Positions 60,976 to 64,000 of a stretch of DNA of 64,000 nucleotides are shown here, in pieces. Numbering within the stretch: the stretch's first letter is position 1; every line of letters starts with the position of its first letter. The notes beneath the pieces are model-generated. The model was not told where the DNA came from. It saw nothing but the letters and a program-made list of their open reading frames with translations, and searched no databases. This DNA is from Janthinobacterium lividum. Its GTDB lineage: Bacteria; Pseudomonadota; Gammaproteobacteria; Burkholderiales; Burkholderiaceae_D. The position numbers were made by a program, and so were the translations under genes. The stretch lies in NCBI RefSeq assembly GCF_034424625.1, contig NZ_CP139976.1, positions 2,542,001-2,606,000 on the forward strand. Reading direction: 5' to 3'.

Positions 60976-62142
60976 CTACCAGGGCAGGGCTGGATAGGCC
61001 AGCTTGCCCGTGGCGTGTTCCTTCGGCCAGACGATCACCACTTTCTTGTCCTGGTGCTGCGCCATGCGGTGCACGAAATTCTGGTTGTCGCCATTGGCGG
61101 CGAACTGCACCCGGCCGATCAGGGTTTCACGGTCCGTCTTGCGCATTTCCTCGGCCACGCCGCCTTTCTTGAGCGTGCCCTTGTCGGCCGCGCGCGCGAT
61201 GGCTTCGAACAGCAGCATCGATTGCACATAGCCGAACTGGCCCAGGTAGTCGGGCTCCTTCTTGTACAGCTGCTTGTAGGCGTCGCTGAAGGCCTTGCCG
61301 TCGGCCGTCTTGAATTCCGTGGGGAAGGGCAGCAGGGCCGTGCCGAACACGTTCGGCATCAGGTCGGGGAAGTCGGCCGCCATTTTCGGCGTGGCCAGCG
61401 ACCACACGCCCACCATGGCCTTGATCTTCGGCTTCAGGACGCGGGCGGCGCGGATGATGCCCACGTAATCGTTTTCGTAGCCGACCATGGCCACCACTTC
61501 CGATTTATCCTGCAGCTTGATCTTGTTGATGATGGGCTTGAAGTCGGTAATGGCCGGGTCGAACGAGTGCGTCGTCACTTTCACGCCTTTGGCGGCCAGG
61601 GCCTTTTCCACGTCTTTCGCCAGGCCCGTGGTGGCGTCCTTGGTCGAATACACGATGGAGACGGACTTGGCGCCCACATCCTGCAGCAGGCCCAGCATGG
61701 CTTTTTCGTAGCCGGCCGTGTTATTGATGCGGAAAAAATTCTTGCGCCCGCTGGACACCAGGCTGTCGTCCACGCCGCCCGAGGTGATGTAGACGAGGCC
61801 CAGTTTATTCGCCGTGTCCGAGGCGGGCGAGATATTGTTCGAGCCATAGCCGCCCGTGATGGCCACCACGCCCTGGCTGGCCAGCTTTTCCACGGCGGCG
61901 ATGGCCTTGGCGGGCGCCGATTCGTCGTCGACGGTGATGATCTTGATGGTGTGCTTGCCGTTGGTCTTGTTGAAGACTTCGGCCGCGACCATGATCCCTT
62001 CCTGCATGCCGGCGCCGACCCGCGCCAGATTGCCCGTCAGCGGGATTTCCGCGCCGACCAGAAATTCGTCGGCGCTGGCCTGTGCCATCCAGGCGCTGGC
62101 AAGCAGCGCTGCCATGGCGATGCGTGTATAGGTGCGTTTCAT
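60976..62142 (-). CDS. ABC transporter substrate-binding protein (LivK family)
   Basis: A 388-residue periplasmic binding protein with a signal peptide (AMAALLASAWMAQASA). The mature start EFLVGAEIPLTGNLARVGAG is the family signature of branched-chain amino acid and aromatic/organic acid binders. GGAGGAGAC precedes the ATG. It lies between the acyl-CoA ligase and livH, so the ligand may be an organic acid destined for CoA activation. Confidence 0.9.
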   Translation of the reverse strand: MKRTYTRIAMAALLASAWMAQASADEFLVGAEIPLTGNLARVGAGMQEGIMVAAEVFNKTNGKHTIKIITVDDESAPAKAIAAVEKLASQGVVAITGGYGSNNISPASDTANKLGLVYITSGGVDDSLVSSGRKNFFRINNTAGYEKAMLGLLQDVGAKSVSIVYSTKDATTGLAKDVEKALAAKGVKVTTHSFDPAITDFKPIINKIKLQDKSEVVAMVGYENDYVGIIRAARVLKPKIKAMVGVWSLATPKMAADFPDLMPNVFGTALLPFPTEFKTADGKAFSDAYKQLYKKEPDYLGQFGYVQSMLLFEAIARAADKGTLKKGGVAEEMRKTDRETLIGRVQFAANGDNQNFVHRMAQHQDKKVVIVWPKEHATGKLAYPALPW

Positions 62143-62202
62143 CGTGTCTCCTCCTGTGATGTGGCTTGGTTTTATTGTCGGGTCTGGTACAGCATGGTCA
62201 AC

Positions 62203-63741
62203 TTATCGTGCATTCTGCGCCATTTGCCGCAGCTGCCCCTTTAAAATCTTGCCCGTGGCGGCCGCTGGCAGCGCTTCCATGACGATGATGGCGGATGGGC
62301 ACTTGTACGGCGACAGGGTCTGTGCCAGCCATGCCTGCAATTCTGCCACGCTGGCGGGCTGGCGCGGGTCCAGTTCCACGTAGGCGATGACGTCCTCGTT
62401 GCCATCGGCCACAGTGCGTCCCACTACGGCCGACTGCACCACGGAAGGGTGGGCGTTCAGCGCCGTTTCCACTTCCAGCGGATACACATTGAAGCCGGAG
62501 CGGATGATCAATTCCTTGGTGCGTCCGACAATGAACAGCGCGCCGTCCGCTTCCTGGCGCGCCATGTCGCCCGTATTGAGCCAGCCGCCGTCGCGCATGG
62601 TGGCCGCCGTCATGGCCGGTTCGCGGTAATAGCCGGCCATGATGTTCGGTCCGCGTATCCACAATTCTCCCGGCTCGCCCGGCGTCACATCCGTACCGGC
62701 CAGGTCCACCACGCGCACTTCCACGCCCGGGATCGGCATGCCGACGGAATCGTCGCAGCGCGGCGCTTCCAGGCGCGTCTGGCTGATGGTGGGCGCGCTT
62801 TCCGTCATGCCGTAGCCATTGTGCAGCGCGGTACCCAGCAGCTTTTCCACGTCGCGCTTGAGCGATGGCGCCAGCGGCGAGCCGCCCGCATACGCAAAGC
62901 GCAGCCGCGTGGGCAGCGGCGTATCGGCGCCACCCAGGGTTTGCAGCAGCTTGGCGTACATGGCGGGCACGCCCTGCACGATAGTCAAGCCGTCGTCCTT
63001 CAGGGCCGAGAGGAGGCCATCGACGGAAAAGCGCGGCACCAGATACAGCGCGGCGCCCGCATACAGGGTGCCCAGTGCTACCGAGGCCAGGCCGTACACG
63101 TGCGAAATCGGCAGCACGCCATACGCGCGGTCGCTGCGCGTCAGGCCCCGCAATGTGCTGGAGACTGCGGCGATGAACAGCAGGTTGCGGTGCGTGAGCA
63201 TCACGCCTTTTGACTGGCCTGTCGTCCCCGTCGTGTAGATCAGCGCGGCCACCTGTTCGTTGCCGGGGAGCGTGTCTTCCGCGATGGCGGCGTCGTTCAA
63301 TTCGCCGGCCAGCAGCTCGCCCATGCCATCGACGGTGACAGGGCGGGCGCCGCGCCGCGCCGCATGCACGGCCGCTTCCGGCGAGGCGCCTGCCAGGAAC
63401 AGCACACGCCGCGCGGAACTGTGCGCGGCGATGGTATCGATCTCGCGCGCCGACAGGCGGGCATTGACGTTGACGATCCACGCATCGATGCCGGCGGCCG
63501 CGAAGATCAGCGCCACCTGCAGCGCGCCATTTTCTCCCACCACCATCAGGCGGTCGCCGGCGCGCACGTCGAGGTTGCGCAGCAGCTGCGCTGCACTTTC
63601 CACACTGTGCTGCAGCTGCGCGTAGGTCCAGCTGCGGCCACCTTCATGCAGCGCCGGCGCGTCCGGCGCGCGCGCCGCCCAGTAGACAGGGATGGCCGAC
63701 AGGCGCGCCGGCAAGCCGGCCAGCAGGGTTGGGATGTCCAT
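62203..63741 (-). CDS. AMP-dependent acyl-CoA ligase
   Basis: A 512-residue adenylate-forming enzyme that activates a carboxylic acid with ATP and CoA. The A3 P-loop-like motif YTTGTTGQSKGVMLTHRNLL, the A5 motif YGMTESAPTISQ, the ARTG-type TGDMARQEADG and the catalytic Lys near the end (PAAATGKILKGQLRQM) are complete. AAGGAGG gives a strong ribosome site for the ATG at 63741. It lies between an acyl-CoA dehydrogenase and the liv operon, which fits catabolism of an imported acid. Confidence 0.9.
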   Translation of the reverse strand: MDIPTLLAGLPARLSAIPVYWAARAPDAPALHEGGRSWTYAQLQHSVESAAQLLRNLDVRAGDRLMVVGENGALQVALIFAAAGIDAWIVNVNARLSAREIDTIAAHSSARRVLFLAGASPEAAVHAARRGARPVTVDGMGELLAGELNDAAIAEDTLPGNEQVAALIYTTGTTGQSKGVMLTHRNLLFIAAVSSTLRGLTRSDRAYGVLPISHVYGLASVALGTLYAGAALYLVPRFSVDGLLSALKDDGLTIVQGVPAMYAKLLQTLGGADTPLPTRLRFAYAGGSPLAPSLKRDVEKLLGTALHNGYGMTESAPTISQTRLEAPRCDDSVGMPIPGVEVRVVDLAGTDVTPGEPGELWIRGPNIMAGYYREPAMTAATMRDGGWLNTGDMARQEADGALFIVGRTKELIIRSGFNVYPLEVETALNAHPSVVQSAVVGRTVADGNEDVIAYVELDPRQPASVAELQAWLAQTLSPYKCPSAIIVMEALPAAATGKILKGQLRQMAQNAR

Positions 63742-63752
63742 CGCGGCCTCCT

Positions 63753-64000
63753 TCACTTTTGCGCTGCCTTGATCATGTTGCGGGCGATGACGATCTGCTG
63801 GATCTGCGTCGTGCCTTCATAGATGCGGAACAGGCGCACATCGCGGTAGAAACGCTCGGCCGCGTATTCGCTGATGTAGCCGGCGCCGCCGTGGATCTGC
63901 ACGGAGCGGTCAGCGACCCTGCCGCACATTTCGGAGGCGAACAGTTTGCAGCACGATGCTTCCGTCGAAATGTCTTCCTTGTTGTCGCGCCGGCGCGCCG
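63753..64000 (-). CDS. Acyl-CoA dehydrogenase, C-terminal part (5' cut by window edge)
   Basis: The last 80 or so codons of a larger gene. The ending (CCKLFASEMCGRVADRSVQI, then HGGAGYISEYAAERFYRDVR and IYEGTTQIQQIVIARNM) is the C-terminal helical domain of acyl-CoA dehydrogenases; the IYEGT motif contacts FAD, and the catalytic Glu is in YEG. The stop is 11 bases upstream of the ligase start, so the genes are co-transcribed. The N-terminal half lies outside the window. Confidence 0.88.
   Translation of the reverse strand, partial: ARRRDNKEDISTEASCCKLFASEMCGRVADRSVQIHGGAGYISEYAAERFYRDVRLFRIYEGTTQIQQIVIARNMIKAAQK

Overview
The window reads as a chromosomal segment of a GC-rich betaproteobacterium, most likely Oxalobacteraceae close to Janthinobacterium or Massilia. 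The reasons are codon use around 65% GC, an ArgP/ArgO pair, Ssu sulfonate genes, a phasin, an IorAB-type molybdenum oxidoreductase and a subclass B3 metallo-beta-lactamase of the kind known from Janthinobacterium. The genus is an inference; no rRNA, tRNA, phage, transposase, CRISPR array or replication origin was seen.

Layout. 1-2344: the end of a patatin-like lipase and a chemotaxis receptor with its terminator. 2484-6117: an AT-richer island of seven small unrelated minus-strand genes, each followed by a copy of a short GTCCGCTTYTGGCCG repeat; this is the most unusual part of the window. 6118-11100: an SRPBCC protein, an exported creatininase-like protein with a YVTN beta-propeller, a VOC protein, DUF2628 and a phasin. 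11204-23157: a lipoprotein esterase, argP/argO, an aldehyde dehydrogenase, trxC, a MarR-AlkC-DUF6616 operon, DUF1287, a MocR regulator facing an AhpD-like protein, a Bcr/CflA efflux pump and a serine acetyltransferase. 23281-25614: a META lipoprotein, the B3 beta-lactamase and a secreted protein.

25675-33865: a divergent sulfur-scavenging locus. A desulfurization-type flavin oxidoreductase, a MetQ-like binding protein and a DszA-type monooxygenase run on the minus strand, and ssuEADCB runs on the plus strand. 33822-41575: HAD phosphatase, second META lipoprotein, a hydrolase-MocR pair next to a BenE transporter with paired operator repeats, a CPBP protease, gamma-carbonic anhydrase, desaturase and DUF3144. 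41647-44522: a yfiR-yfiN-yfiB cyclic-di-GMP module coupled to gluconokinase. 44717-50678: a Na+/H+ antiporter, then a three-heme cytochrome c, a 2Fe-2S subunit and a Mo-cofactor subunit that together form a periplasmic hydroxylase or dehydrogenase.

50864-57599: hydrolases including S-formylglutathione hydrolase, a TonB-like anchor coupled to a sirtuin, signal peptidase I, GNAT, VOC, DinB and HDOD proteins. 57640-64000: a livFGMHK-type ABC transporter transcribed behind an acyl-CoA ligase and the end of an acyl-CoA dehydrogenase, which suggests import and CoA activation of an organic acid rather than amino acid uptake.
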